Assembly: GCF_014905175.1 (NCBI RefSeq)
Contig: NC_057790.1
Location: 2,170,001-2,234,000 of the forward strand
DNA from: Aphidius gifuensis
Lineage: Eukaryota > Arthropoda > Insecta > Hymenoptera > Braconidae
DNA length: 64,000 bases
Reading direction: 5' to 3'
Position 1 is the first letter of the stretch, and each line of letters begins with the position of its first letter. Positions 41,721 through 54,200 of the stretch are shown piece after piece. Under the pieces are notes generated by a model that was not told the origin of the DNA, ran no database searches, and saw nothing but the letters and a program-made list of their open reading frames with translations. A program made the translations under genes and the position numbers.

Positions 41721-42074
41721 CAGGTATAACTGTTGGACTAATTGCCAAAAAATTAACACAAGCTGCACCAGTACCATGACCCATGAGTGTTACGTTTGTT
41801 GGATCACCACCAAATTGTGCAATATTCTCTTGGACCCAATGTAATGCAGCAAGTTGATCCATAAGACCATAATTTGCCATGTGAGCTTTTGTTTGTGGTG
41901 ATATATTTGAATTTAAAAAACCAAGTACACCCAAACGATAATTTATTGTTACAACTACTAGTTCAGTGTAACTTGCTAAGACACTTCCGTCATACGGATT
42001 TCCGCTGCCCCAGTCATAGCTCTCACCATGGATAAACAGAAGAACCGGATGCTTACCACTACTTTCTGAAGTTA
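41721..42074 (-). CDS. Nlg: Neuroligin exon with degenerate nucleophile elbow (first recognised exon)
   Basis: Encodes 117 complete codons plus split codons at both ends (it starts with 2 nt of a codon and ends with 1 nt). The upstream acceptor is a TTTTTGCAG at 42075, and the donor GTATGT follows position 41721. Visible in order are a strand with HPVLLFIHGE (the oxyanion-hole region), SGNPYDGSVLASYTELVVVT, NYRLGVLGFLN, ANYGLMDQLAALHWVQENI, FGGDPTNVTL and GHGTGAACVNF. The elbow GHGTG (41767-41781) replaces the GxSxG of active esterases with Gly at the Ser position, so the protein should bind rather than hydrolyse, as known for neuroligins. NIS and NVT are potential N-glycosylation sites. An internal ATG at MGVLGF is not a start, because the conserved frame continues upstream of it. 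The 5' half of the exon (about 41990-42070) is noticeably richer in G+C than the other exons. Confidence 0.96.
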
Positions 42075-45000
42075 CTGCAAAAATAAAATAAAATTATATT
42101 AAATTTATTGTCAGTCATAAAGTTTAAATAATAATAACAAACTTTTATATACATTATGTTTAATTGAAAATTGTCAGAACTAGCTTTATTTGTTTTTACA
42201 TTTTACATTTTTTTTTTTACATTAACCTATATATTTTATTTTGACTAGTTAATGTGCTGAACAAGTGATTAAAAATAAAAAATGATTTAATGAAATCAAA
42301 CTTATGAGAAAAAAAATATTAATCAAATTTTACGATTATTATTTTTTTTTTTTCTTGTTTTTTGTTTGTCTGATTTATGAATTTCAATTTCCAGAGGTTT
42401 TTTTTATTCAAATCCAGGTGCTCAGTTTGATAAACCTCTCTCCTTATATATGTGATTATATTTTATTTTTTTCTTTTCCTATTTTTCGTAGTTTTTGTTT
42501 TTTTTTTTGGTTTTAGAGTTTTGGACTCTAGTATGAGCGTCAGCTGGTATTTCCGTAGACCTTTATCGTGAATATGAAAGAACACCAGATGGTATACCAG
42601 TTTTACGTAATGCAGCTTGAATGTGGCTATGTTTTTAAAAAGAATTATTTTTTAAAAAAGAAAAAAAAAGCACATGTCCAATGTATATGAAGGAAAATGT
42701 GAAAAGTACAGTGGCAAGTGTCGTTCGTATTTTATCAAAAAGTGATGGAAAAAATTACTGTATATTGGTTTTTGTTAGTTCAAAAATTGGAAAAAAAAAA
42801 TATCCATATAATCGGCAACTTTGACATAATAAAATTTGAGTAAAGTCCTATGATGTATAGAAAAAAAAAATATAAATAAAAAAGATTGTCTATCTTTTAT
42901 CAAAAATAAAGAGTCTCAATTTTGACTCTATGTCTAGTCTTGTACAAAAAAGTTGCATTTAAATGAATTGACATATCCAAAGTGGCATCGACTTTAGCCA
43001 AAAGCTATAAAATTCTCTCTCAATACTTATATAAATATTTTGAAATATAGGTATATATTATATATAAATAAAAAAATACTATATTTATTGATAAAGTTAT
43101 ATTTTTTTTTCTCATATATATCTTTTATCAATTTTATAAGCATAACAATTGTATGAAATTTCACAAAGCTTCTGCAATTTAAAGTTTATAAATTTGGAAA
43201 AATAAGTTTTATAAAAGTGATAGGTGATTTTATATATACATATATTTATTATATTTATATTTTATTTATAGTGTTCCTTTATGGTTTTAAATTGAAGATG
43301 AATTTGATGAATATGTTTGATGATATTTAAAACTGATCTGAAATATGATCCAGTGAAAGCATGATTGGAGAAGCTTGAAATGTAGAAATGTAAAAAAAGA
43401 AATAAATAAATATAAATTTAAAAATGAAAATAACAGACTGATATTTGAGCTTGATTGACGGACACTACTCAATTCTGAATATAACGCTAAAGAATTGGAC
43501 TTCAACGTTTAAAAAAAAATAAAATGGATAGCATGATAAATATGCGATGGTAAAAGCTGTTGGCTAACAGAGACCATCTATAGCAGCTTATTAAATCTAG
43601 ATGATGAATGAACGATGGATTATCAAATCGATCAAAGGTTTTAAGCCGAAGTTGGTATCTTTTCAAAATACCATGGGTACATCATCGTATTGATAAGTAA
43701 ATATTTTAATTATTTTCAATTGTTTATTTGTAGATCTATTCAGGTATTTTATTTCAGAATAACGATGCTTGTAATAAAATAAAAAAAATATACTTGAACA
43801 TCCATTAAAAAAATTTAATAATGAATCATAAAATCTATATCGTTTGGATTTCCGGTTATTATTTATTTGTAAATGAAAAATATTCAGAAAAATTGTATTT
43901 TAAAATTTAATTAATACGATTCAATATTCAATTTCCAATTATTATTTTTAACTAATTTTTTTTTTTTTTTTTGTTTGGGAAAAAAACTTTTTTTGTACGA
44001 TTCTTGACGTATAACAAACTGACTTTTCGATTTTTATTTTATTTTTTTATATTGAATGAAAGTGTAATGTAAAGACTCATCCACTATTCGGAAAAACATT
44101 TTCTTCCAATTACCACTTTGAGGCTATTTTTATTTACCTTTTCATTCAACTTTTTTTTTTTATTTCATCTTTTTTCCTTCAACCTTTATTTTTTTTAGCC
44201 TGACCAACATCGTGTCGAGTATTCCTCAACATTTTTTTATTGTATTATTATTTTGCTTTTTCATTTGACTGTATATTTTTCATGTATTTCTTTTGTTTCT
44301 TCTATTTTTTATCTTTTCCTTTTTCCGCATGATGCTTTGATATGTCTCGTAGGATCAGTGCCTGGAAAAATTCAGGAAAATCTTTCTTCTTGTAAAAAGA
44401 AATAGAAGAAACGCCGGGTTACATTATGACTCACTGTCACTTTGCTTTTTAATTTTTTTTTTTTAATTTTTTTACTTTTCATACTTTGTACTTCACTTTC
44501 TGTTCTTTTTTTTTTCACTAATTTCTGTTGGATTGTAAAATGTTAAAATCCAGAGATGAAAGTTTATGAAGAATAAAAAAAAGATAAAAAAAACTGAACA
44601 CTTTTAAATACAATAGTCATTAGCAGAAAATTTATTTTTACATTTTTAATATTCCATTTTTTAAAATAAAAAATATGAAAAAAAACAATTGATAGAATAT
44701 AATATATTTTTTTTTCAAAATATATACGGTTCAAAGTAACAATATAAATTGTATCGATTTTTAAAAATCTTTTATTCTATTTTTTATTTTTAAACTTAGA
44801 ACCTTTACACCAAAGTTTCTCCGTGTAATCGTATAAGTATAAACACGTGTGGTAAAACTTGAATTCTACAACACCAAAGCTTTTTGTATTCTGGTTTTGC
44901 ATTTGCGCATTAAAAGTTTAACCTTATTTATTTTATTTATTTGTTTTTTTTTTTTCCCACCCATGAAAGTTTTCTGTTGTTCTTAACATGTGTGTTCTAA

Positions 45001-45381
45001 ATAACATGAACCAAGAAATAATTACAAATAGCTATGGGGATTATTGAAAAATAATAAGAAAAAGTTATTTCTTCTATAAAATAATCATCAATGATTTATC
45101 AAGATTATGTTCAAGGTAATTATAGATTTCCGACAAAGGATTAAATTTATGAAAAACAATTGTTCGCATGTAATGTTACCCAGTGTGCATATGAAATCAG
45201 GTTATGTTTTAATTAAAATTCAAAACAATAGAGAACACAATACCGTGAATATGAATTTATAATATTTATGTAAATCTTGAAAAATCTAATATTACAAAAA
45301 TAAGAATATTAATAACATTATAAAAAAAAAAAAAGAAAACCAGAATAAAAAAAAAAACAATGAAATAATGTATAAGAAGTT

Positions 45382-45399
45382 TTCGTGAAACTTCACGAA
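45382..45399. promoter_or_regulatory. Perfect four-unit heat-shock-element-like motif
   Basis: TTCGTGAAACTTCACGAA consists of four alternating TTC/GAA units, each separated by exactly two bases, as in the HSF-binding consensus. It is also an 8+2+8 palindrome. It lies about 3.3 kb upstream of the first recognised neuroligin exon, in intron or 5' flank. No TATA box or transcript start could be tied to it, so a regulatory role is an inference. Confidence 0.45.
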
Positions 45400-47741
45400 G
45401 TTTATAGGTCAATGAACGCATTACAATGAAAAAATTAAATTAAAAAAAAAAAAGCATTTTATCAACATTGAAGTTAAGTATGTGGAAAAAGTGTGTCGTA
45501 AGAGAAAAATGAGTGGTTTACTTTTTTTTTTTCTAACAAACTTCAAGCTTCTCTATATAACAAGCATTAATCAACTGATTTCTATAAATAAAATTATTAT
45601 ACCAATACAAATCGCGTCATTAAATGTATTAATTAATGAAATTTTACTTGATGATATATGTAAATCAAATAATTTAGTCATCAGTTTAAATATTATTCGG
45701 TGCAATTTATTGAGATTCATTTTAAAAGTGAGATACGGTTGGTTTTTAATTTATGCATGTATAAATTTTATGAAGAGTAATTATGCACATGCGCAATTCA
45801 AATAATTATTGAATGCTTTTGGTAACATTGACGTTTATGCATACACATATACGAATGCCTGAATATCATATCGAGTTCAACTCAGCTATTGATTTGCGTT
45901 GGAACACTGTATTCAACGTGCATATGAAGCCATACAAAAAATGAAAAAGGATGAAAAAACGCATTTACAAGGATAAAGAGAACGAAGAAAAGTGGAAAAA
46001 AATTTTTAAAGTAAAAAAAAAATAAAAAATAAGAAAAATAAATACTATAGTATAAAGAAAACAAAAAAAAAATATATAAAAATATATATCCTTAGGTGCT
46101 TCATTGACTATAAAGTCAGATGGATTTTTTTGTTTTTTTTTTTTTGTTGTTGTATCTGTAACAAAGCACTACCTTTATCTTATAAACTTCGAATGTGGTA
46201 AACCTTCCTGATTACACTTTTTCCGTAAAATCTTGTACCAAAAAGAAAAAATAAAAGACAAAGTATGAGTATTTTCAAATAAAAGTACGAAGAGTTGCAC
46301 TTGAAGGGACTGAAAAAGCATTGCTAGATGTAACCCATGATTTGAAAATGAAAAAACAAAAAAAAAACAATAAAGAGTACACAAAATAACTATGATAAAA
46401 ATGAAAGACACGTCAGACATGTACCATGTGAAATGAAAAAAGAAAAAAAAAAAAGTTAAAAGAACCAAAGAAAAAGTAATATGAAGAATGTATAGTGAAT
46501 GTTGATGGGAAAAATATATAAAAGGCAGGTAAAAGGAGGTCGTAGAGAATGAGGTGTTAGTGAAAAGGAAAGATCACCAGATGATTAGCTGGTAATTTTT
46601 CGTTGCTTTATTTTTTCAAATATAAAAAATAAGAAACACGCAAGTGATGAATGCAAGTAGTCAGTATACATGAATAGTCAGACTATGATACGGATGTTAC
46701 TCACTGGCCTTATTTAAACCACACCAACTTTAAAAAACTATCTTTTGAATTTTTTAATATTAAATAATTTTCCTCGTATTCTCTAAAGTACCAAATTTCT
46801 TATTTTTTTTCTTTTTTTTTTTTTTTTCTGGTATTATCATAGTAAACGGGGATTTACTCAATGTTATATTCATTTTCACTTGAAATCATACTTTTTCCAG
46901 CTGACAGGCACTTTAGCGAAAGGTTATGCTATCTTTAAATTCATATCCAATGGCAATGCATTTTTGATTTAAAAAAACATTATTTACAAGACATCAATAT
47001 TATTATTATTAACATTATAATTATCTATTTAAAAAATTCACTAAAAAAACATTCACGTAAAAAATAAATTTTAAATTGATTTTTAATAAATAAATTGCTA
47101 ATAATATTTCACATTTATAACTCGTTGTTTAAACAAACAAACTACAAATCTTATTGGCTTTAAAAAAAAAATTGAATAGATATATAAAAAAATTAATAAA
47201 AAATGAAATAAAGTAAAAAAAAAAAAAAAAAGAAATAAATAAGCTATACATAACAATGAGAATGGTGTTTGTAATGTTAAAAAAAGATAATAATAAAAAA
47301 AAAAAAAATTGTAAGAAAAAACTTGAACAATCAAAGGCAACGGCCCCATGAGCGTATTTATTTTTGATTGGATGCTCCAGTGAGGAGGAAAACGAAATCG
47401 ATATGGCCCATAGCCACCTCTGAGCCAATATCTTTTATATCGTTCTCTCAGCTGATGGTACAAACCTCACACAAATATATATAGCTATAACATGTATATA
47501 TAGCTATAAGGAGATGAAGAAGATCTCTTGGCCTAATGGCATCGCTATTTGCCCATCTGCTCCAACAACGTCTCACAGAGCATTGAGCCTTAACCCTCTA
47601 CACACAAATATATATATATATATACCAAGATAACCCCATCATCCAATCACCAAACTGACTCAAGAGCTCATCACCAAAATAACATACGTCTGTTTGATCT
47701 TAGTTTCTCATTGCAATTTGTGGAATAACGTTATATAAGAA

Positions 47742-47743
<2 letters not shown>

Positions 47744-47772
<29 letters not shown>
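47744..47772. repeat. (TAA)n microsatellite
   Basis: A perfect trinucleotide repeat of more than nine units in the upstream intron or flank. Confidence 0.95.
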
Positions 47773-50700
47773 GTTATGTTTTGAAAATTATATAGACTCA
47801 GATAAGATAATATGGAATCAAGTCTTGTTTAATGTTTGTAGATTAAATTATGCATACAGTATTATACGTATTTTATCAGAAATATAAATTTATTTTCATT
47901 AATTTTTTCTTATGTGAATTAAAGTCAAGATTTGATAGTATAAAAAGAAATATAATATTATCAAGTTTTGTTGAGTCAAGATTGAATGTTAATTTAAATA
48001 AAAGTGCATGAACTGTAAAGCTGACGGTTTTTTTTACAAGTGCTACTTAAATTTACTTATAGATTTTTTTTTTTTTTTTTTTTTTGTACTTTGATAGTTG
48101 AACTTTTTAAAAGCTATATCATGTTAAAAATTTCATTACAATTATTTCAAATCAATCTTAATGGATTTTAATAAAATTAAAAAAGAATTTTGTATAAAAA
48201 AAAATATTTATAAATACATGTACATTAATTAATTAATGTATAAAGAAATTTTTATAACTAATTTTTTTCATTAAAATATGTGACACGAGTGTAATTAAAA
48301 TTACCAAAAAAAAGGAAAAAATTCAATTGTAATTAATGTAATTGAGTTTGATGGACAAATACAATTATAATTGTAATGAAATAATGTGGAAATTATTTAG
48401 TAATAATTAAAATGAGTAGAATATATGATGAAAATAAACTTTTCATTATAAAACCGAGTAGATGAAAATTAAATTAAATTACAAGAGAAAAATAATGAGT
48501 CAATAATACCCAAGCTTTATATGAAAATAGAGTTAAAACACAAATTGAGTACTTAAATTCATAAATGGCATGTCGACAGTCATGCTTGTTAAATAAAAAA
48601 AGCAGCCACGTTTATTTTTTATTTTTTTTAACGCCTCAATTGAATTTACAATTGGCAAAGAAATCATGTGGGTGTATTAATTTTTTTTTTATCTTATAAT
48701 TTTCTTCTTTTTTTTTTTTTGTAGAGTAGAATTTTTTTGCTTGTGATTAAATTCTATTGACCCAGCTAATTGGCGTTTTTTTTTTTTTTTATTTCAGATT
48801 GTCCTTGCTAGCAAATGTATCCCTAGTTTGTACGCTTCACTTGATAAACGAGTCGTGTGTCGTTTTTGGTTCGAATTTATCCAGAATTTTTTATCACAAA
48901 TAATGTTTTTATCCAGTCTTTTTTATTTTTACGAGAATTGTATCAAAATATCAATTACAAATTCTTCATTAGACATGAAATTAAGTATATATATTAGTTA
49001 ATAACTATAATTTGATGAATAAAATTTATAAAGTTTAATAATGATTTGTGATATATTTAGTTTCTTTACTATGCAAGGTGGGTGTTTACATAAACGTGAA
49101 TCGGAACTTTGGTGATGAATTACCATAATATACATATATATATATAAATACAATAATATGTGAGAGGGTGTGTACACACTGGACTTTCTATATGAAGGCC
49201 AGTGGTGATAAGAGCGGACGTGTTGTGAAGTAAAGAGAACACAAACAAAGGATCTTCCGTTTTGTCGACTACTACGGTTTGGTTATGACACACAGGTTAT
49301 TTACACAGTGAGCATACATACAATAAATAATTTGTAATAGAAAAAATAATAATAACAAACTATTTATTTTATTGAAAAATTATCTGTCATAGTAATTGTC
49401 AATCAATGTCATTATTTCATTATAATAATTACAAGTGTCTTACAATGCTTATATAAATTATTTCTTTTTGTTTTTTTTTTCCCCGAGATAAACAAATTTT
49501 TTTTTTTATATCATAAAGAATAAAATAAAAAATAATAAAAAACAAAGAATAAAATATTAAATTACAAACAAAAGATAAAATTGAAAAAAATAATAGTAAG
49601 GTTTTTATCAAAATAAAGGTAGAAAAATAAAACAATAGAAAGTATAACTCTTTTTACGGACACCATTGATTGTAGTTGGACGATGTTTTGGGAACACAAA
49701 AGTTGTCGTGAAACACGCTTTTGTTTTAATCCCGAGTTTTCATTCTCTTTTATCTTTTTTATATATATAATTTTTTTATTTTGTTTTTTGCAGCCATTCG
49801 TGAGGGTCGCGTATGTACCTAGAATTGTTCCGTAGGAGTGGCTTGAAGCTCTGGGCCATGTAGAAAATAATGCATCACAAAGTATATGACGTAAAGTATA
49901 CAGCTATGTATATGTGTATATACGTACACGTTAACTCGGTAAGACTCGTAATTCACTTTCAAACTATGGTCAAAATTTAGGGATAAATCAGTTTGAGTCT
50001 GAGGGTGAAACGACACGTTACTCTGGTGTTGAAACACTGTTGATGCACATAAATGTATACATGTATGATAAAATGCACACATAAACATGGAACGTATTTT
50101 AGTATTTTATATACATCAGGTACTTTGTGATCATCATTATATTATGACATACAGAGATTATAATTTACTGGGTTGTTGAAATATTTTCTCTCAATCGTTA
50201 TCACAACTCATTGTTATTTAATGGAAAATTAAAAATTCATTGAAAATATAAATTGTTTTTTTGATTATTCTATTTATACGACTTGAATATATTTTAATTT
50301 AGTTGAAATTTAATCAGCTTTTCATTTCAATGATATTATTAAAATTTAAATTTAAAACAAAAAATATATAAAGTCATTTATTGGGCGAAAAAAAATACAT
50401 TATTGTAAAATAACAAATGCACAAACGTATATTATGATTTATGAGTAACAAAAATTTTTAAAAATTTATATACATTGTGTATGATAATAGATTTTTAAAT
50501 GGTTAAATTTTTTTTGTGCCAATGGTAATTTTGTAAAAATGTAAAATAATGTTTAAAATATTTTTACATATAAAAGGTTTTATGAATACTTTTTTTATTT
50601 TGCTGTATTTTTTTTTTTTTTATATATAGAAAAAGTAAATGTCTGTCTTTATTTGATATTAGGTTTCAGAATATTTTTTCAGTTAATTTATTTTGTAAAT

Positions 50701-51203
50701 TTACAAAATCGAGTGTAAGAAGAGCTCTATCATTCAGGTTGAAATTTTTTTATTAACGCCTGAAAAATAGCTATCGTTGGGTGTTAGACGTTTGAAAAAT
50801 TTAAAGCACGCGTGAGTGGACAGTCTCCCTCATGTTGTCAACTTTTTTTTTTAATTTTAGGTATTTATGTGCATCAAGCCAAGCTTTTTTTTCGCGACAA
50901 AGTGTAAACTTTCAAAGGCCAAAAAGAAAAAAAAAAAAAAAAACAGATCAGTTTTACGCTAAATGAGCTTGACATTTTCACAAATCAATATTTCATACTG
51001 TAACTTGTCAGTTCAAGGCTCATTTTTATGCTAAAAAAAATATTTATAAATATAAAAACAAATAATGAAAATAAAAATAGAAGCTTTAATAAATTTAACA
51101 CAAAGCTATTACAGCTAAATATAAAATCATCATACTTTTTACGATGCTTTTGACGTTGCAAAATAATTATTGATCTAAAACATCATACGACCTTGTTTGT
51201 TGG

Positions 51204-51224
51204 TTTTTTTTTTTTTTTTTTTTT
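51204..51224. repeat. T21 homopolymer run
   Basis: One of the longest T runs in the window. Others are T22 at 48064-48085 and T22 at 61596-61617. Runs of 10 or more T or A occur in most kilobases and produce the Phe- and Lys-rich chance frames. Confidence 0.95.
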
Positions 51225-54200
51225 CAATTTTAAAAACCAATTTATTTAGATTTAAAATAATTGAGTAACGTTGTTAAAAGCCAGCGAACCAAGTCTTCAT
51301 TACAAAGAGAAAAAAGTTTATTTTTTAAATTACTTATTCTCTATATGAAGAAACCACAAAATAATCCTGTGTATAATAAAATTGAAGGAGCCAATTCAAA
51401 TAAAAGGTTTCAATGATATATTCAAGAATAATAATAAATAAAAGCCATACTAATGCATCACCTCATTTTAACTGAGGATTTCACTAAACGAATTCTTTAT
51501 ATTTAGAACAAATTACATCAAATTACTTTTTTTTTTTTTTTTTCGTTTTTCAATATATATCAATGAGCCTTGATAAAGACAGAGTGTATACAATTCAGAA
51601 AATAAAAATAAGATACTATTTTATACTGTAGCTTTGTAGCCTAGTTTTAGACAGAAATCAATTTGTATCTTGTAAATGAGACAAGAGGAATGTTGGTGAA
51701 TCCAGAGAATAATAGTATGGAAAGATTCAGATATAGGTGGTGGTGGTAACTTCTACGAGCATTTGGTATCCCAACGGAGCTATACCAAAGACTGTACATG
51801 GTAGGAAAATTTAATTAAGCTAAACGAAAATTAATTGTTGAAAAAGAAAAAAAAAATGGGGTTAGTTGCGTGACGTTGGTTTTATTCGTGGCAATATGTA
51901 TAGATTTTTTTATCAAAAAGTTATTTGATGCGTGTATTTGTTTTTTGTTAACATAAATATTTATACAACAAACAAGAGAAATAAATTACAAAATAACCAC
52001 AATTGTTTTGATTTTTTTTTTTTTTTGTTAATTATTTTAAATTTTATCACTTTGTATTATTTCTCTGTTATATTATATATATATTGTTTTTTATCCTCAT
52101 AAATATACATAACTTTGAGTTTTGATTAATTTAATTGTTGTGACTTGTTAATGGGTGTTAAATACTTGTCATATACATTTAACTAAATGCTGTTTTTATT
52201 TCATTTTTTATTTATATTTAAATTGAAAAAAAAAAAAAAAATGAGTAAATTGTGAGGATAGCTACAATGAGATGGTATGAGGTGCAATGCTCCAGGGAAC
52301 AGTGACAAAAAGTTTTGTCAGCCGACCGAGGAACAACTTTGAACTCGTTTTTTGTTGAATAAAAAATAAAAAAAAAAAAAAAAAATATGATGGAAATATT
52401 GAGGTGGGAGAGGAATGAAAAAAAATGAAAAAAAAAGTGAAATAAAAATTGTTCCTGCAATCAAAACGGAGGGTGAGGGGATATTTGTAGATGAGAAAAA
52501 ATGGATGATGGTTGCGAGTATATGTAGACGTGATGGTGATGGTGTTAGGTCGGTGAAATAAAATCAAAGCTACTCAAGGGACTTTCCCGCATGCCAATGG
52601 AAATAGTTCAGGACTACCTTGCAAAAGTTGTATAAATTGATTACTGAATTATTTATTAGCTCAACCAGCGACCGTACATACTCTACATCTTGTATAGAAT
52701 TATGTATATTTTACGTATTTTTTTGTCAACCCTATTTCGGTCGTATATATTTTATGAAATTTAACAAATATCGTTTATCTGAATATTTTTTTGTTTAAAT
52801 ATTATAACTGAGAAAAAGAAAAAAAATATAACATGGAAAACATTATTCAAATAAAATTATAAAACAGCGAGTTCAGCTATGCGATTATTATTGCTCTTGT
52901 GTATTTTTTATTGTCTGTGGTTATTACTCGTGGCATTATAAGTTGATTGAAAAAAGTTTTGTATGCATCACAGAGATATGTGTTTGTGAAATATAGTAAA
53001 TATAGCATTTTCAAAATACAATTTTATATTGCTAAAGAGAATTTTGAAATCGATATGTGCATTCATGCGTTAATGGATAGTAATAATGAGCACTAGACAA
53101 AATGAAATTGGTCATTGGTAGAATATGAAAATACGCCTGCAGCTATATAGAAATACCGATTATCGTGGATCATTAAAGCACCAAAAGTGTTGAAAAAATA
53201 ATTTAAAATACCTGTATTTATTTCATAAATTCAAGTAATTAATTCACCAATTAATTTAATAATTAATTCTTTTTAACGCTTACCCGTTTCAACAATGTTA
53301 GTTTCAAATTAAAAAACAATTTTTTAATGATGTTACAAAAATGTTTATCAACATTTGTCATTTTTTAAACTTTTTCATTGTTTTAATTTACGTAAATTTC
53401 AATACTTTTTATTATATACACCAAAAAGAAAATTACAGTAGTAATAAATCGATGAATAATATTCATAGTTTGTCATTACTAACTCTGAATTTTATTTATC
53501 ATATCATTTTAAAAATTTTTTTATTCATATATTAAAAATAATGATACATAAAATTATAAAATTTTCATCAACACTTGTTTCAAGTTTTTTCATATCAATT
53601 TAATTAAAATTCAAAGTTAAATTATCGTCAACATTTATTTTAAACTGTCATGTTGAATTTTCAAGATATTAAAATGTCTTCCAATTTATCTGTGTTAGAA
53701 AATATATATATGAATTGTGCTTTGCTGCTGACATATTTATATTAAAATTCTCATGAGAAAGCGTCAATACAATAAACTCGATGAAGCTTCTTTACATGTT
53801 GGACGCTCCCTTGAGACTGTGACAGTAGATATGAGAGATGAAATTTTTTTCTTTATTGTTTTTGTATACATTTTTTGTTTTGTTTGTTTTTTGTTTTTTT
53901 TTTATTTTTTTCATTTCGTCTACGATGAAACGTATCTGTATTTTATATTTGTGGTATAAAATTTCCTGCGAGACAAGTGGCAATTTAATAGCATTTCATT
54001 TTGGAAAAAAAAAAAAAACTGTCACAGTTCATCACATGCCATCAAGAATATTAAACTAAAGCTCTTTCAAAAATCACTATACAGATAGGCTAATAAAAAT
54101 GTTTCATATAATTTTTTTCTTATTGAATAATGTTATTTTTTTCATTTTATTCTTTCCATGTGATTAATTATTTTTTTTTAAATTGTTGTGACTTATTTAT

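Larger units (their letters stand above)
1..42074 (-). other. Nlg: Neuroligin transcription unit, incomplete at both ends
   Basis: Span of the seven recognised neuroligin exons and six introns on the minus strand. Neuroligins are type I membrane proteins of the postsynaptic side that bind neurexins through a cholinesterase-like ectodomain. The exons join with intron phases 1, 2, 0, 0, 2 and 1 in transcription order, and every junction has a GT donor and AG acceptor and keeps the frame. About 521 whole codons are covered. The N-terminus (signal peptide and first strands of the fold) is missing upstream, and the stalk, transmembrane helix and cytoplasmic tail are missing beyond position 1. Insects carry several neuroligin paralogues; I cannot tell which one this is, so the symbol is only the family name. 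Other cholinesterase-like adhesion proteins (neurotactin, gliotactin, glutactin) fit less well, because the GHGTG elbow, the QPP..LS.FGPSVDG stretch and the HGEELPYIFGAP stretch are neuroligin-like. Confidence 0.93.

Noticed and set aside
41707..41934. A separate 75-residue protein starting at MGVLGF
   Set aside because: Conserved neuroligin sequence continues upstream of this Met to the acceptor at 42075, and the end reads through a GTATGT donor.
47098..47463. Overlapping 121- and 99-codon minus-strand frames
   Set aside because: Both are dominated by Phe, Leu and Tyr from the same A runs; overlapping frames with such composition are noise.
48830..48900. tRNA gene (GGTTCGAATTTATCC resembles a B box)
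   Set aside because: No matching A box, acceptor stem or cloverleaf could be drawn upstream.
51720..51810. GC-richer patch with a 49-codon minus-strand frame (MYSLWYSSVGIPNARRSYHH)
   Set aside because: Short, no splice sites or homology; the His run comes from a GGT repeat.
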